Source: Gammaproteobacteria bacterium
GTDB taxonomy: Bacteria > Gemmatimonadota > Gemmatimonadetes > Longimicrobiales > Gaopeijiaceae
DNA: 49,047 nt
Assembly: GCA_009840525.1 (NCBI GenBank)
Contig: VXNP01000013.1
Location: 1-49,047, forward strand
Direction: 5' to 3'
Part shown: in pieces, positions 7,779 to 18,970 of the stretch
Position numbering within the stretch: the first letter of the stretch is position 1
Layout of the letters: the number at the start of each line of letters is the position of its first letter
Made by a program: the position numbers and the translations under genes
Notes under the pieces: model-generated
What the model saw: the letters and a program-made list of their open reading frames with translations, nothing else
Database searches by the model: none
Told to the model about the DNA's origin: nothing

Positions 7779-10700
7779 ATGACATCCTCCTCCTCGTCCG
7801 CCGTCCGCCGGAGCCTGTGCGCCGGAGTCCTGCCGGCCGTCGTCGCATTGACGGCCCTGCTCCTGCCCGAACCTGCCGAAGCTCAGTACTTCGGGCGAAA
7901 CAAGGTGCAATACGACTCCTTCGATTTCCGGGTCATGAAGACCCCCCACTTCGACATCCACTACTACGACGAGGCTGCAGTCGCCATCGAGGACGCCGCC
8001 CGCATGTCCGAACGCTGGTACGAGCGGCTGGCCCGCACCTTCCAGCACGAGTTCGAGCGGCCCAAGCCGGTCATCCTGTACGCTGATCATCCCGACTTCC
8101 AGCAGACCAACACCCTCGCGGGCTTCATCAGCGAGGGCACCGGCGGCGTGACCGAGTCGCTGAAGAATCGTGTCATCATGCCGCTGGCGGGCACCTACTA
8201 CGACACCGACCACGTGCTCGGCCACGAGCTGGTGCACGCCTTCCAGTACAACATCGCCCAGTCCCGGAGCGGAGGCGGGCTGCGTGGCATGGCCCAGTTG
8301 CCGCTGTGGGTGGTGGAGGGGATGGCCGAATACCTCTCGGTCGGCCGCGAAGATCCGCTTACGGGCATGTGGCTGCGCGATGCCCTTCTGCGCGACGACG
8401 TGCCGACGCTCGAACAGATGACCCGTGAACGGCGCTTCTTCCCGTACCGCTTCGGTCAGGCCTTCTGGACCTACGTCGGCGGCACCTACGGTGACGAAGC
8501 CGTAACCGAGCTGTACCGCCGCTCGCTCCGGGTGGGGTGGGAGAACGCCATCGTGAGCGTGCTGGGCAAGACGCAGGACTCGGTGTCCGCGGACTGGCAC
8601 CGTGCGATCGAGAGCGAGTACCGCCCGCTCATGGCCGGCCGCTCGGCGCCGGGCGAAGTGGGCGCCCTGCTTCTCGCTCCATCCACGGGGGCGGGAAGCC
8701 AGAACGTGGCGCCCTCGGTCAGCCCCGACGGCCGTTACGTGGCCTTCATCTCCGAAAGGGACCTCTTCTCCGTCGACCTGTTCATGGCCGACGCACGCAC
8801 CGGGAGAATCATTCGCAGACTGTCGAGCGCCGCCTCGGACGCGCACATGGACGCGCTCCGCTTTCTCGACTCCTCGGGTTCCTGGTCTCCGGACGGGCAG
8901 TTGTTCGCCTTTGTGGCCATCGCCGACGGAGACAACCAGCTCGTCATCGTGGATGTCGATAACTCGGACGTGGAGCAGCGCTTCGAGGTCGAGAAGGCCA
9001 ACATCGGGGCCATCTCCAACCCCGCCTGGTCTCCGGACGGCGGTTCGATCGTGTTCGCGGGACAGTCGGGGGGCATCTCCGACCTGTTCATGCTCAACCT
9101 CGAGACGGAACAGATCACCCGCCTCACCAACGACAAGCACGGGGACATGCAGCCGGCGTTCTCACCCGACGGCTCCATGCTCGCCTTCGTCTCCGACCGG
9201 GGACCCGAGACGGACTTCACCGACCTCGTCTACAGCCGGCCGCGCATCGCGCTTCTCGACATGGAGACCCGCGAGGTCCGTACGCTCGACCTGTTCGACA
9301 ACGTCAAGCACCTCAACCCCCAGTTCACGCCGGACGGCCAGGGCCTCTACTTCATCTCCGACCAGGACGGCTTCAGCGACATCTACCGCGTGAACCTTCC
9401 CACCGGCGAGATCTATCGGGTGACCAACATCGCGACCGCGGTCAGCGGCATCACGAGCGGTTCGCCGGCCATGAGCGTCGCCTCCCGAACCGGCACGCTG
9501 GTGTTCTCGGTCTTCGATGAATTCGAGTTCCACATCTACTCGCTCTCCTCGCAGGAAGCGGGCGCCGCCCAGGAGCTGGCGCGCGAGGGAACGGAAGTCC
9601 CCGAGGGCCGTTTGATTCCGCCTGCGGATCCGCTCGTGCGCAGCCGGGTCGCGAACTACCTGGCCGATCCGCTCACCGGGCTGCCTCCCACGGGGACGTA
9701 CGTCTCCGAAGAGGCATCCACCTACGACCCCGGCCTGAAGCTCGACTACGTGGGTCAGCCCATGATCGGCATCGGAGCCGGCGACATCTACGGCAACAAC
9801 CTGCAGGGCGGAGCCGCGGCGTTCTTCAGCGACATGCTTGGAGACCGCACTCTGGGGGTCGCCGTCCAGGCCCAGGGCACCTTCAAGGATGTGGGCGGAC
9901 AGTTCCTGTACCAGAACATGAAACGGCGCTGGAACTGGGGCGTCTCGGGAGGACGAATACCCTATCAACTGGTATGGGCGAGCTTCGAACGTTCGCCGAA
10001 CGGCATGCCCGCCTACCGTGCCCTGCGGGAGCGGATCTACATCGACTCCGCGATCGGGATGCTGGCGTACCCGTTCTCCACCACACAGCGGGTGGAAAGC
10101 CGGTTCGGGCTTACCCGCTACTCCTTCGATCTGGAAGAGGAGTACCTGTTCTACGATCCGCTCGGGAGGCTGATGGATCGCCGCGTCCGCGAACTGGAAG
10201 ACCCGCAGGCGCCGCTCACGCTCGCGCACGTGGCGATCGCGCTGGTGGGCGACAACTCCTATTCCGCCTTCACTTCTCCGGTGCGTGGATCCAGGTACCG
10301 CTTCGAGTACGAGAACACGGTGGGCACCGCCGACTTCCATACCCTGACCGCCGACTACCGCCGGTACTTCAATCCCATGCGCGAGCTCACCATCGCCTTC
10401 AGGGGGATGCACTACGGGCGCTACGGGATCACCCCCGACGAGACCCAGTCCGGGCTGCGCCAGATCTTCCTGGGATACGAGAGCCTCATCCGCGGCTACG
10501 CGAGAGAGAGCTTCGACTTCACCGGCTGCGGGGGGGAGATCTGCCCGGAAGCCGAGCGTTACCGGCAGCTGTTCGGCCAGCGCATCCAGGTGTTCAACTT
10601 CGAATTCCGGGTTCCGATCACCGGCGTGAGCCAGTTCGGCCTGCTCAACCTGCCCTTCCTGCCCATCGAGCTGGTCACCTTCGCCGACGTGGGGCTGGCG

Positions 10701-10892
10701 TGGGACGACTTCGGGACCGTGGATCTGCGCTTTGACAGACGGACGACGGATCGGGTTCCCGTCTTCAGCACCGGCGTCTCGGCGCGGGCCAACCTGCTCG
10801 GGTTCCTGATCCTGGAAAGCTACTACGCCTACCCGTTCCAGCGGCCCGACAAGGGCTGGCACTGGGGCTTCACCCTGGCGCCGGGCTGGTAG
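7779..10892 (+). CDS. Peptidase MA-like / TolB propeller / outer-membrane beta-barrel protein
   Basis: The 1037-residue exported protein has a signal peptide ending near AEAQ (residue 36). Residues 45-280 form a Peptidase MA-like metalloprotease domain: HELVH at 149-153 and a downstream E180 in LPLWVVEGMAEYL complete a gluzincin-type zinc site. Residues 300-600 hold TolB/PD40 propeller repeats (APSVSPDGRYVAF, NPAWSPDGGSIVF, QPAFSPDGSMLAF, NPQFTPDGQGLYF). Residues 660-1037 read as a surface-antigen/BamA-like beta-barrel with FEFRVPITG, TFADVGLAW, and the terminal strand ending in W. I infer that the barrel sits in the outer membrane and presents the protease and propeller in the periplasm or outside. 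Substrate unknown. It is divergent from the TlpA operon and convergent with mlaD. Confidence 0.85.
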   Translation: MTSSSSSAVRRSLCAGVLPAVVALTALLLPEPAEAQYFGRNKVQYDSFDFRVMKTPHFDIHYYDEAAVAIEDAARMSERWYERLARTFQHEFERPKPVILYADHPDFQQTNTLAGFISEGTGGVTESLKNRVIMPLAGTYYDTDHVLGHELVHAFQYNIAQSRSGGGLRGMAQLPLWVVEGMAEYLSVGREDPLTGMWLRDALLRDDVPTLEQMTRERRFFPYRFGQAFWTYVGGTYGDEAVTELYRRSLRVGWENAIVSVLGKTQDSVSADWHRAIESEYRPLMAGRSAPGEVGALLLAPSTGAGSQNVAPSVSPDGRYVAFISERDLFSVDLFMADARTGRIIRRLSSAASDAHMDALRFLDSSGSWSPDGQLFAFVAIADGDNQLVIVDVDNSDVEQRFEVEKANIGAISNPAWSPDGGSIVFAGQSGGISDLFMLNLETEQITRLTNDKHGDMQPAFSPDGSMLAFVSDRGPETDFTDLVYSRPRIALLDMETREVRTLDLFDNVKHLNPQFTPDGQGLYFISDQDGFSDIYRVNLPTGEIYRVTNIATAVSGITSGSPAMSVASRTGTLVFSVFDEFEFHIYSLSSQEAGAAQELAREGTEVPEGRLIPPADPLVRSRVANYLADPLTGLPPTGTYVSEEASTYDPGLKLDYVGQPMIGIGAGDIYGNNLQGGAAAFFSDMLGDRTLGVAVQAQGTFKDVGGQFLYQNMKRRWNWGVSGGRIPYQLVWASFERSPNGMPAYRALRERIYIDSAIGMLAYPFSTTQRVESRFGLTRYSFDLEEEYLFYDPLGRLMDRRVRELEDPQAPLTLAHVAIALVGDNSYSAFTSPVRGSRYRFEYENTVGTADFHTLTADYRRYFNPMRELTIAFRGMHYGRYGITPDETQSGLRQIFLGYESLIRGYARESFDFTGCGGEICPEAERYRQLFGQRIQVFNFEFRVPITGVSQFGLLNLPFLPIELVTFADVGLAWDDFGTVDLRFDRRTTDRVPVFSTGVSARANLLGFLILESYYAYPFQRPDKGWHWGFTLAPGW

Positions 10893-10913
10893 ACGGCCCG
10901 AACCTCAGGCCGT

Positions 10914-11870
10914 TCAGAAGATCGAGAGGCTGATGTACCTGCCGGGATTCTCGCGGATGTCGTCCAGCAGCAACTGGAGACTCGACGCGCCCGCGGTCAG
11001 GTTGTCGTAGAGCGACTCGTCGTGAGACAGCCTTCCCAGGGTACCCTCCCCGCGCTCCATGCGTCCGAGGATGGCGCGCAGGTCGGCGAGCGCCGGATCG
11101 AGGATTTCGAGATTCCGGTTGACCGCCGCGAGCGCGGAATCCGCCCGCATCGCGGCGCTCTCAAGCGCGGGCGCCGTTGACGACGTCGTGCTGCTCACCG
11201 AGCGAGCGGCTTCGTTGATCGACTCGACCAGTTGGCTGATCTCGTTCCGCTGCTCGCGGACGATGACCGCAAAGTCCGTGAGCACGGACTCCAGTTCCTG
11301 CGCGCTGGTCTGAAACGACGCCACCGTGGGCTCGTTCAGCAGGGCCGCCATGCGCTGGATCATGTCTTCGGCATCGTCGCCGATTTCCGATACGATGCCG
11401 AAGACGTCCGAGCTCACTGTCCCCTGCACGACGTCGCCGCCCTCCGCCATGACGGCTGAGTTTCCGGGCACGATCTCCACGGTGCGACCTCCCATCAAAC
11501 CGATGCCCACCAGCCGCACCTGGGAGTCGCGGGGAATCTCGTATTCCCCTTCGATCTCGAGCTCGATGCTCACCCCCGCGGGCACCATGACGAAGCTCAT
11601 CACCCGCCCGATGTTGACGCCGCGCATCTGCACGGGATCGGATCTTCGCAGTCCGCCCGCGTTCTCCACCACGGCCATGACCGAGTAGCGCCCCCGGAAC
11701 ATGGACGGATCGGTCAGCATGAAGAGGGCGATCAGCGTAGCCAGCACTCCTGCGACGATGAAGATGCCGACGCGCGCCTCGCTCATGAGCGCCCGCGGCG
11801 GGACGGCTTGCCTGAGTTCCGCGTCCGAGGGCCCGGAGCTCGTCCGGTAGTCCGTTTCCGCTTCGTTCAT
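10914..11870 (-). CDS. mlaD: MlaD-like MCE lipid-transport protein
   Basis: The 318-residue product has one transmembrane helix (about 33-52, GIFIVAGVLATLIALFML), then an MCE domain (about 60-140) with VENAGGLRRSDPVQMRGVNIG and GLMGGRTVEI, and a long, mostly helical C-terminal region to 318. MlaD hexamers form the periplasmic ring of the Mla phospholipid transporter; E. coli MlaD is only about 180 residues, so the extended helical tail resembles that of needle- or tunnel-forming MCE proteins. Its start overlaps the stop of mlaF by ATGA, giving the order mlaE-mlaF-mlaD. No mlaB, mlaC or mlaA is visible nearby. Confidence 0.92.
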   Translation of the reverse strand: MNEAETDYRTSSGPSDAELRQAVPPRALMSEARVGIFIVAGVLATLIALFMLTDPSMFRGRYSVMAVVENAGGLRRSDPVQMRGVNIGRVMSFVMVPAGVSIELEIEGEYEIPRDSQVRLVGIGLMGGRTVEIVPGNSAVMAEGGDVVQGTVSSDVFGIVSEIGDDAEDMIQRMAALLNEPTVASFQTSAQELESVLTDFAVIVREQRNEISQLVESINEAARSVSSTTSSTAPALESAAMRADSALAAVNRNLEILDPALADLRAILGRMERGEGTLGRLSHDESLYDNLTAGASSLQLLLDDIRENPGRYISLSIF

Positions 11871-12649
11871 GTCGTTGCCACCAGGTCTACCGCCGCCTCG
11901 GCAGCGGTTCTGTCCACGAATGCTCTCACGATCGGATCGCCGCTTGCCCGGAAGGCCGTCGGGCTTCCGAGGAACCGGAGCCGCCTGCCCTCCAGCATCG
12001 CCACCCGGTTACACATCTCCAGCCCTCCCTCGATGTCGTGGGTCACGATGACCGAAGTCACGTCCAGTTCGCGGGAGAGGCGCCGGATCTGGCGCTGCAC
12101 TCCCGCGGTGTTGACCGGGTCCAGCCCGGTGGTCGGTTCATCCCAGAGGAGGATGTCCGGCCCTCCCACGATGGCGCGCGCGATCCCCACCCGCTTCTTC
12201 ATCCCGCCGGAAAGCTCGGCGGGAAGTTTGGTCATCACTTCACGCGGGTCCAGGAGAACCCGTTCCAGCGCCTCCCACACCAGGCGCGCGATGCGCACAC
12301 CGTCCATGGCCCGAAGGCGCCTGAGAGGCAGTCCCGTCTCTACGTTCTCAAAGACGTTCAGCGAATCGAAGAGCGCCGCATGCTGAAACACGTACCCGAC
12401 CTTGTCGCGGATCTTCCGCACGTCCCTGCGATCCCCGAAGAAGACCGACCTGCCGTCCACCTCCACGTCGCCCCGGTCGGGCACGATGAGCCCGATGGTG
12501 GTCTTGAGCAGGACACTCTTTCCGGCACCCGAGGCGCCGAAGAGGCCGAACATCTCTCCCGGGAAGATGTCAAGGTCGATGCCCTCCAGGACGGGCAGGT
12601 CGAACGCCTTGTGCACTCCGCGATACCGGATGACGGGGCGAGTCTGCAT
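11867..12649 (-). CDS. mlaF: MlaF-like ABC transporter ATPase
   Basis: The 260-residue cytoplasmic ATPase has Walker A GASGAGKS (38-45), Q-loop FQH (88-90), signature LSGGM (146-150), Walker B ILLWDE (166-171) and the H-loop in VIVTHD. The KKRVGIARA after the signature and the overall length are typical of MlaF/Ttg2A. It powers lipid movement through MlaE and the MCE ring. It starts six bases after the stop of mlaE and overlaps mlaD by four bases. Confidence 0.94.
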   Translation of the reverse strand: MQTRPVIRYRGVHKAFDLPVLEGIDLDIFPGEMFGLFGASGAGKSVLLKTTIGLIVPDRGDVEVDGRSVFFGDRRDVRKIRDKVGYVFQHAALFDSLNVFENVETGLPLRRLRAMDGVRIARLVWEALERVLLDPREVMTKLPAELSGGMKKRVGIARAIVGGPDILLWDEPTTGLDPVNTAGVQRQIRRLSRELDVTSVIVTHDIEGGLEMCNRVAMLEGRRLRFLGSPTAFRASGDPIVRAFVDRTAAEAAVDLVATT

Positions 12650-12655
12650 CGCGCC

Positions 12656-13459
12656 CTAGTCGAGCAGGAGGGGTGGGAAGAGGGCGTCCATGATCAGAAC
12701 CGCCAGCGTCATGAACATGACCGCCTGCGTCGTCGTCTTGCCGACTCCCTCGGCTCCTCCCTCCGTCCGCAATCCCATGTGGATGGCGACGACGGGGATG
12801 GTGAAGCCGAAGACGAGCGCCTTCGTGAGGGAGTAGAAGAGATCCCAGGACTGCCAGTAGAGACGCGCCCCGTACAGGAAGCTGTTGGGCCCGAGCCCCA
12901 CGGTGAGCTGGGCCGAGACCATGCCGGCCAGGATTCCCACCAGGTTCGCGACCGCAACCAGGATGGGGACCACGATGATGCCCGCGACCACCCTGGGAGC
13001 AGCCAGAATCGACACTGGATCCCGCCCTACGCTGTAGAAGGCGTCGATCTGCTCGGAGACCTTCATGGTCCCGAGTTCCGCGGTGATGCGGGCACCCACC
13101 CGCCCTACCAGGACGATCGCCGTCAGGACCGGCCCCATCTCCAGAACCACCGACTCGGCGACGATGCTGCCCAGCACGTACAGGGGAATGGCGCCGGTGA
13201 ACTGGTAGCCGCCCTGCTGGCTGGTGACGATGCCGGCGAGCACGGCCGTCAGGATCACGATCGGGAGGCTCTGCACGCCCATCACGTACATCTGCCGCAG
13301 GATCGAGCGCAGCGAAACCCGGAGGCCGACGAGCGCAGCGACGATGTCGCGCAACAGGATCGCGATCTCGCCGGAGTGCTGCAGCACGGTGCGGCCGGCG
13401 CGCGCCACCTGCGCCAGTCCGCGTTCGGCCCGGGAAGGGGTCTCGGAGGATCCGGGCAT
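12656..13459 (-). CDS. mlaE: MlaE-like ABC transporter permease
   Basis: The 267-residue inner-membrane permease contains the MlaE family signature regions: LPIVILTAVLAGIVTSQQGGYQF, split by the family's G-Q motif, then LGSIVAESVVLEMGPVLTAI and GRVGARITAELGTMKVSEQIDA, and at the end IHMGLRTEGGAEGVGKTTTQAV. Five to six hydrophobic segments are visible. It is the first gene of mlaEFD; the acyltransferase gene ends 149 bases upstream on the same strand, so all four may share a transcript. Confidence 0.93.
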   Translation of the reverse strand: MPGSSETPSRAERGLAQVARAGRTVLQHSGEIAILLRDIVAALVGLRVSLRSILRQMYVMGVQSLPIVILTAVLAGIVTSQQGGYQFTGAIPLYVLGSIVAESVVLEMGPVLTAIVLVGRVGARITAELGTMKVSEQIDAFYSVGRDPVSILAAPRVVAGIIVVPILVAVANLVGILAGMVSAQLTVGLGPNSFLYGARLYWQSWDLFYSLTKALVFGFTIPVVAIHMGLRTEGGAEGVGKTTTQAVMFMTLAVLIMDALFPPLLLD

Positions 13460-13608
13460 GTCTTCGGAGGGCTCTCCAACCTGTGGGAGGATACATGCCC
13501 GCGGGCGCGCAACATGTTAACGCGTGCGCAGCATCCATGGGCGTGGAAAGCATCTACGATTGCGCAGCCGATGGCAAGGGATCGGGGCGCGCACGAGCGC
13601 TTGCGGGC

Positions 13609-14337
13609 CTATGCGCCGGGTGCTGCGAGGTCGTCGGCGCGGCGGGTCACCTCGTTCAGCAGGAACTCGAGCCGATGCCGGTCCTCCCGATGCCGATCCT
13701 CGCGACCGGAGTCGTCGTCCGGGCCATCCCCGGTGTGGTGGTCGACTTCGAAGCGGCGCACGCATACGCGCACCCGGGCGAATGGTTTGGGGATGGTCAT
13801 CCGGTCCCAGGAGTCAAGGCGCCAATGCCGGTCGGAGGCGAGGCCCATGATCAGGATGGGCGCGCCGGACATGCGTGCGAGTACGAGTATCCCCCGTTTC
13901 AGGCGTCGTGCGGGACCTCGGGGGCCGTCCGGAACCAGGATGGGACTGGAACCGTGGCGCCGGAGGACCGAGCGAAGCGCCCACATCGCCTCGCGCCCGC
14001 CCGCGCTCGACGAACCGCGAACAATGCGCGCGCCCCATCGCCGCATGATGCGCGCCACCAGCTCGCCGTCTCCCGACCGGCTGGTGAGGGCGGTGATGTC
14101 CACGCCCTTCCCCCGCGCCATGCGGGCGCCCGTGAAATACGCTCCGGGGATGACGCGGTCGTGCCAGAAGGCGAGGATGGCGGGTGGCCCCCCTGCGGAG
14201 AGCGCGTCCAGGTGCTCGCTGCCCTCTACTACCTCGATGCGCCAGGTGCGGCCGAGCGCCTCCACGAACCAGCCCAGCAGAGTGGTGGCGAGGGCCGTGC
14301 GCCCGAGCTTGAGCCGCGTTGCGATGTCAGCACGCAT
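13609..14337 (-). CDS. DUF374 lysophospholipid acyltransferase family protein
   Basis: The 242-residue product matches the LPLAT/DUF374 group: AILAFWHDRVIPG carries the acyltransferase His-Asp pair, ITALTSRSGDGELVARIMRRWG is the family's central block, and ILVPDGPRGPARRLKRG its most conserved motif. Members acylate lysophospholipid or lipid A-type acceptors at the inner membrane. The ATG 14335-14337 is chosen because an upstream in-frame start at 14406 would translate into the tRNA-Leu. The C-terminal 30 residues contain a short Asp/Arg/His duplication (DDDSGREDRHREDRHR). Position next to mlaEFD fits envelope lipid work. Confidence 0.87.
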   Translation of the reverse strand: MRADIATRLKLGRTALATTLLGWFVEALGRTWRIEVVEGSEHLDALSAGGPPAILAFWHDRVIPGAYFTGARMARGKGVDITALTSRSGDGELVARIMRRWGARIVRGSSSAGGREAMWALRSVLRRHGSSPILVPDGPRGPARRLKRGILVLARMSGAPILIMGLASDRHWRLDSWDRMTIPKPFARVRVCVRRFEVDHHTGDGPDDDSGREDRHREDRHRLEFLLNEVTRRADDLAAPGA

Positions 14338-14365
14338 GCGGCACTTCCCCCGGTCCGTGCGTGAG

Positions 14366-14449
14366 TGCCGGGAGTGGGACTCGAACCCACACGCCCCAAC
14401 GGGCAAAGGTTTTTGAGACCTTCGCGTCTACCTGTTCCGCCATCCCGGC
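14366..14449 (-). tRNA. tRNA-Leu (anticodon CAA)
   Basis: Read on the minus strand, the acceptor stem GCCGGGA pairs with TCCCGGC, followed by discriminator A. The anticodon arm AAGGT-CTCAAAA-ACCTT places CAA at positions 34-36. A long variable arm (TGCCCGTTGGGGCG) and the T-arm GTGGGTTCGAGTCCCAC complete a class II 84-base tRNA. CCA is not encoded. The acyltransferase gene starts 29 bases downstream. Confidence 0.95.
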
Positions 14450-14555
14450 AGGATGGAGCGGTATAAGCTACCCGGTCGCGCCTGGCGCGCAAATGGGGTT
14501 GGCATGGGGCCGACCGGATCCGTCCTGGACGGCACGGCGGGGCCCGGGAGGGGTG

Positions 14556-15233
14556 TCAGAGTGTCACCCGGTCGCCGGTCGGCGTCTCCAGCACGGCAAC
14601 CAGCCCCGCCTGCCCCGCTGCCACCGCCAGCCCAACGCCAAGCTCATCCAGTTCGCGCCGCACCAATTCCGGATCGGGATGGCGCCCACTCAGGCGAACG
14701 AGGCGGACTCCCCGGTCGGGGAGTTCGGCGCACGGATGGGGGGTGTCACCCCAGTCGATGAAGAAGGGGATGATGCCCTGCCGGGGAAACGGCTTCCGGG
14801 GCATCGTGAGCGTCCAGGCGATGCGGTCGCCGCCCGGCCTGGTGCGGGACATGGACCGCACCGGACCCAGCAGGTGGCCGCCCGGACCGGCGGCGAGGCC
14901 GTCGAGGTCGACAGAACGCACCGCCCAGGTTACCAGCGCCGGCAGCCGCGCCCGGCCGCCGGTGAACCAGAGGCCGCCGGACGGCGCCGGTTGCTCCGGG
15001 TCCGGGCCGATGACCTCCAGGTAGACTCGGCCGCCGAGGCGCAACAGGGAGTTGCGCGTTCCCAGTCCCGGATGGCTGCCGCCGGGCGTCTGGCGTGCCC
15101 CGAGACGCGCCTCGAGGTCACGCACTCCGGCATCGAGGTCGGGAACCGCGTAGACGAGGTGGTCGGTCCCCGGGGGCGCGGGCCGATGACGCCGACGAGC
15201 CGCCTCCGGGCGAGCAGACTCCGAATCAGTCAT
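14556..15233 (-). CDS. VOC / glyoxalase-like domain protein
   Basis: The 225-residue product begins its domain with PGTDHLVYAVPDLDAGVRDLE, whose His is the usual first metal ligand of glyoxalase-like (PF13468-type) proteins, followed by GGSHPGLGTRNSLLRLGGRVYLEVIGPD, the family's strand-turn-strand with the Glu ligand. The middle block (PFPRQGIIPFFIDWGDTPHP) and LRLVRLSGRHPDP-like region are common in the same group. Substrate unknown. An N-terminal 20-residue Arg/Ala-rich stretch precedes the domain. It is divergent from aconitase with 155 bases between starts. Confidence 0.8.
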   Translation of the reverse strand: MTDSESARPEAARRRHRPAPPGTDHLVYAVPDLDAGVRDLEARLGARQTPGGSHPGLGTRNSLLRLGGRVYLEVIGPDPEQPAPSGGLWFTGGRARLPALVTWAVRSVDLDGLAAGPGGHLLGPVRSMSRTRPGGDRIAWTLTMPRKPFPRQGIIPFFIDWGDTPHPCAELPDRGVRLVRLSGRHPDPELVRRELDELGVGLAVAAGQAGLVAVLETPTGDRVTL

Positions 15234-15388
15234 TGGTCGTGGCGGTGGAGGACGAGTTGGCGCATGGGGTCCACAGGCGAAGGAAGATCCTTCAATGTAG
15301 CGCCGAACTGCGGGATGTTATCTTGGAGCCGACGAATCGCGTCGCCTTGCGCGACGATGCGCCGGCTTCAGGACCCAGGGACAGACCC

Positions 15389-18142
<2,754 letters not shown>

Positions 18143-18143
18143 T

Positions 18144-18182
18144 CGAGACTTAGCTAGACTAGCTAACGGCTACCCCGTCTCG
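18144..18182. terminator. Nested palindrome between convergent acnA and hypothetical gene
   Basis: A perfect 8-bp-arm inverted repeat with a one-base centre (TTAGCTAG/A/CTAGCTAA, 18150-18166) is flanked by an outer six-base stem, CGAGAC at 18144-18149 and GTCTCG at 18177-18182. It starts one base after the acnA stop and covers the stop of the opposing gene at 18170-18172. Bidirectional termination is the simplest reading; there is no U-tract. Confidence 0.45.
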
Positions 18183-18955
18183 CGCCGGTCCGCCGGGCGC
18201 TCCGAGGTCGGAGCGTCCAGGATTTCCTTGAGCACGAAGGCCCGCCGGAGCGAATCGCGGCCGCCGGTCCCGAAGAGCTCCCTGTAGATCGGGGAGCGCC
18301 AGCGGTCGCCGCGTCCGGTGCCCGGCGCGGCGGCGGCCGGCTCGAGGCGACGCCGTTTCCCGGAGGATGAGTCCTTCAGGGGCGCTGCCTCACGGGGCGC
18401 CCGCGCCGGGCGACCTCTGCTCTCGTTCCGTTTGGACAGTCGACGGTCGCGCTCAGGGGGTTCCCGGTCAACGCGCGCCCGCCATCCCTCGGCTTCCGGC
18501 ACCTGGTCGACCCGCGCCCGCCTTTCGGCTTCGCCCCTCCGGCGCTCCTGGTCCGAGGTCCGCCGCTCCCGCGCGATCGTCCTGCGCTCGTCGCGGTCCA
18601 GCGAGGGCCGCCGCCGCTCATCCGAACTCGCCGGCGGCACCTCCGCAGGTTCTTCCGGGCTGTCTTCCTCATCCTGTATTACACCCGTAATACCGGGCCC
18701 CATCAGCTTCTCGAGGTACCCCGGGCCCATGAGCTTCTCCAAGCCAGCAAGCTCGCCCAGGGCCTCGGCCGGCTCCTTCTTCCGGGTCTCGTGCTCCTCC
18801 GCCTGAGCGGACGACGGCTCCGCACGCCACTCCTCGTCGCCCTCGTCCTCCGCGGGAAGCGCCTGTTCCTGCTGCTGGCTGCGGCGCGCCCGCGCGACGC
18901 TGTCGATGATGGACAGCGCCATGAAGATCAGGAAGAGAAGAAGGCCGGTGCTCAT
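18170..18955 (-). CDS. Membrane-anchored, charged low-complexity protein downstream of floA
   Basis: The 261-residue product has one N-terminal helix (about 3-20, GLLLFLIFMALSIIDSV) and then a long disordered region rich in Glu, Arg, Pro and Ala. Residues 72-88 contain a direct duplication of LEKLMGPG separated by one Tyr. The last 35 residues look folded: RSPIYRELFGTGGRDSLRRA followed by FVLKEILDAP, which resembles a short C-terminal motif (A-x-x-L-x-EIL-x-P) I associate with uncharacterised proteins in several phyla. I do not recognise a named family. It starts 15 bases after the floA stop, so it is likely the third gene of nfeD-floA-X and may act with the flotillin scaffold. Confidence 0.72.
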   Translation of the reverse strand: MSTGLLLFLIFMALSIIDSVARARRSQQQEQALPAEDEGDEEWRAEPSSAQAEEHETRKKEPAEALGELAGLEKLMGPGYLEKLMGPGITGVIQDEEDSPEEPAEVPPASSDERRRPSLDRDERRTIARERRTSDQERRRGEAERRARVDQVPEAEGWRARVDREPPERDRRLSKRNESRGRPARAPREAAPLKDSSSGKRRRLEPAAAAPGTGRGDRWRSPIYRELFGTGGRDSLRRAFVLKEILDAPTSERPADRRETG

Positions 18956-18970
18956 CCGCCGCCCGCCGCG

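Noticed and set aside
7716..9140. Minus-strand open frame opposite the protease-propeller gene
   Set aside because: Its product has no family features, while the plus strand carries HELVH and repeated SPDG propeller motifs.
14338..14406. Upstream start extending the acyltransferase into the tRNA
   Set aside because: The added residues are a translation of the tRNA-Leu 3' half; the ATG at 14337 begins the real protein.
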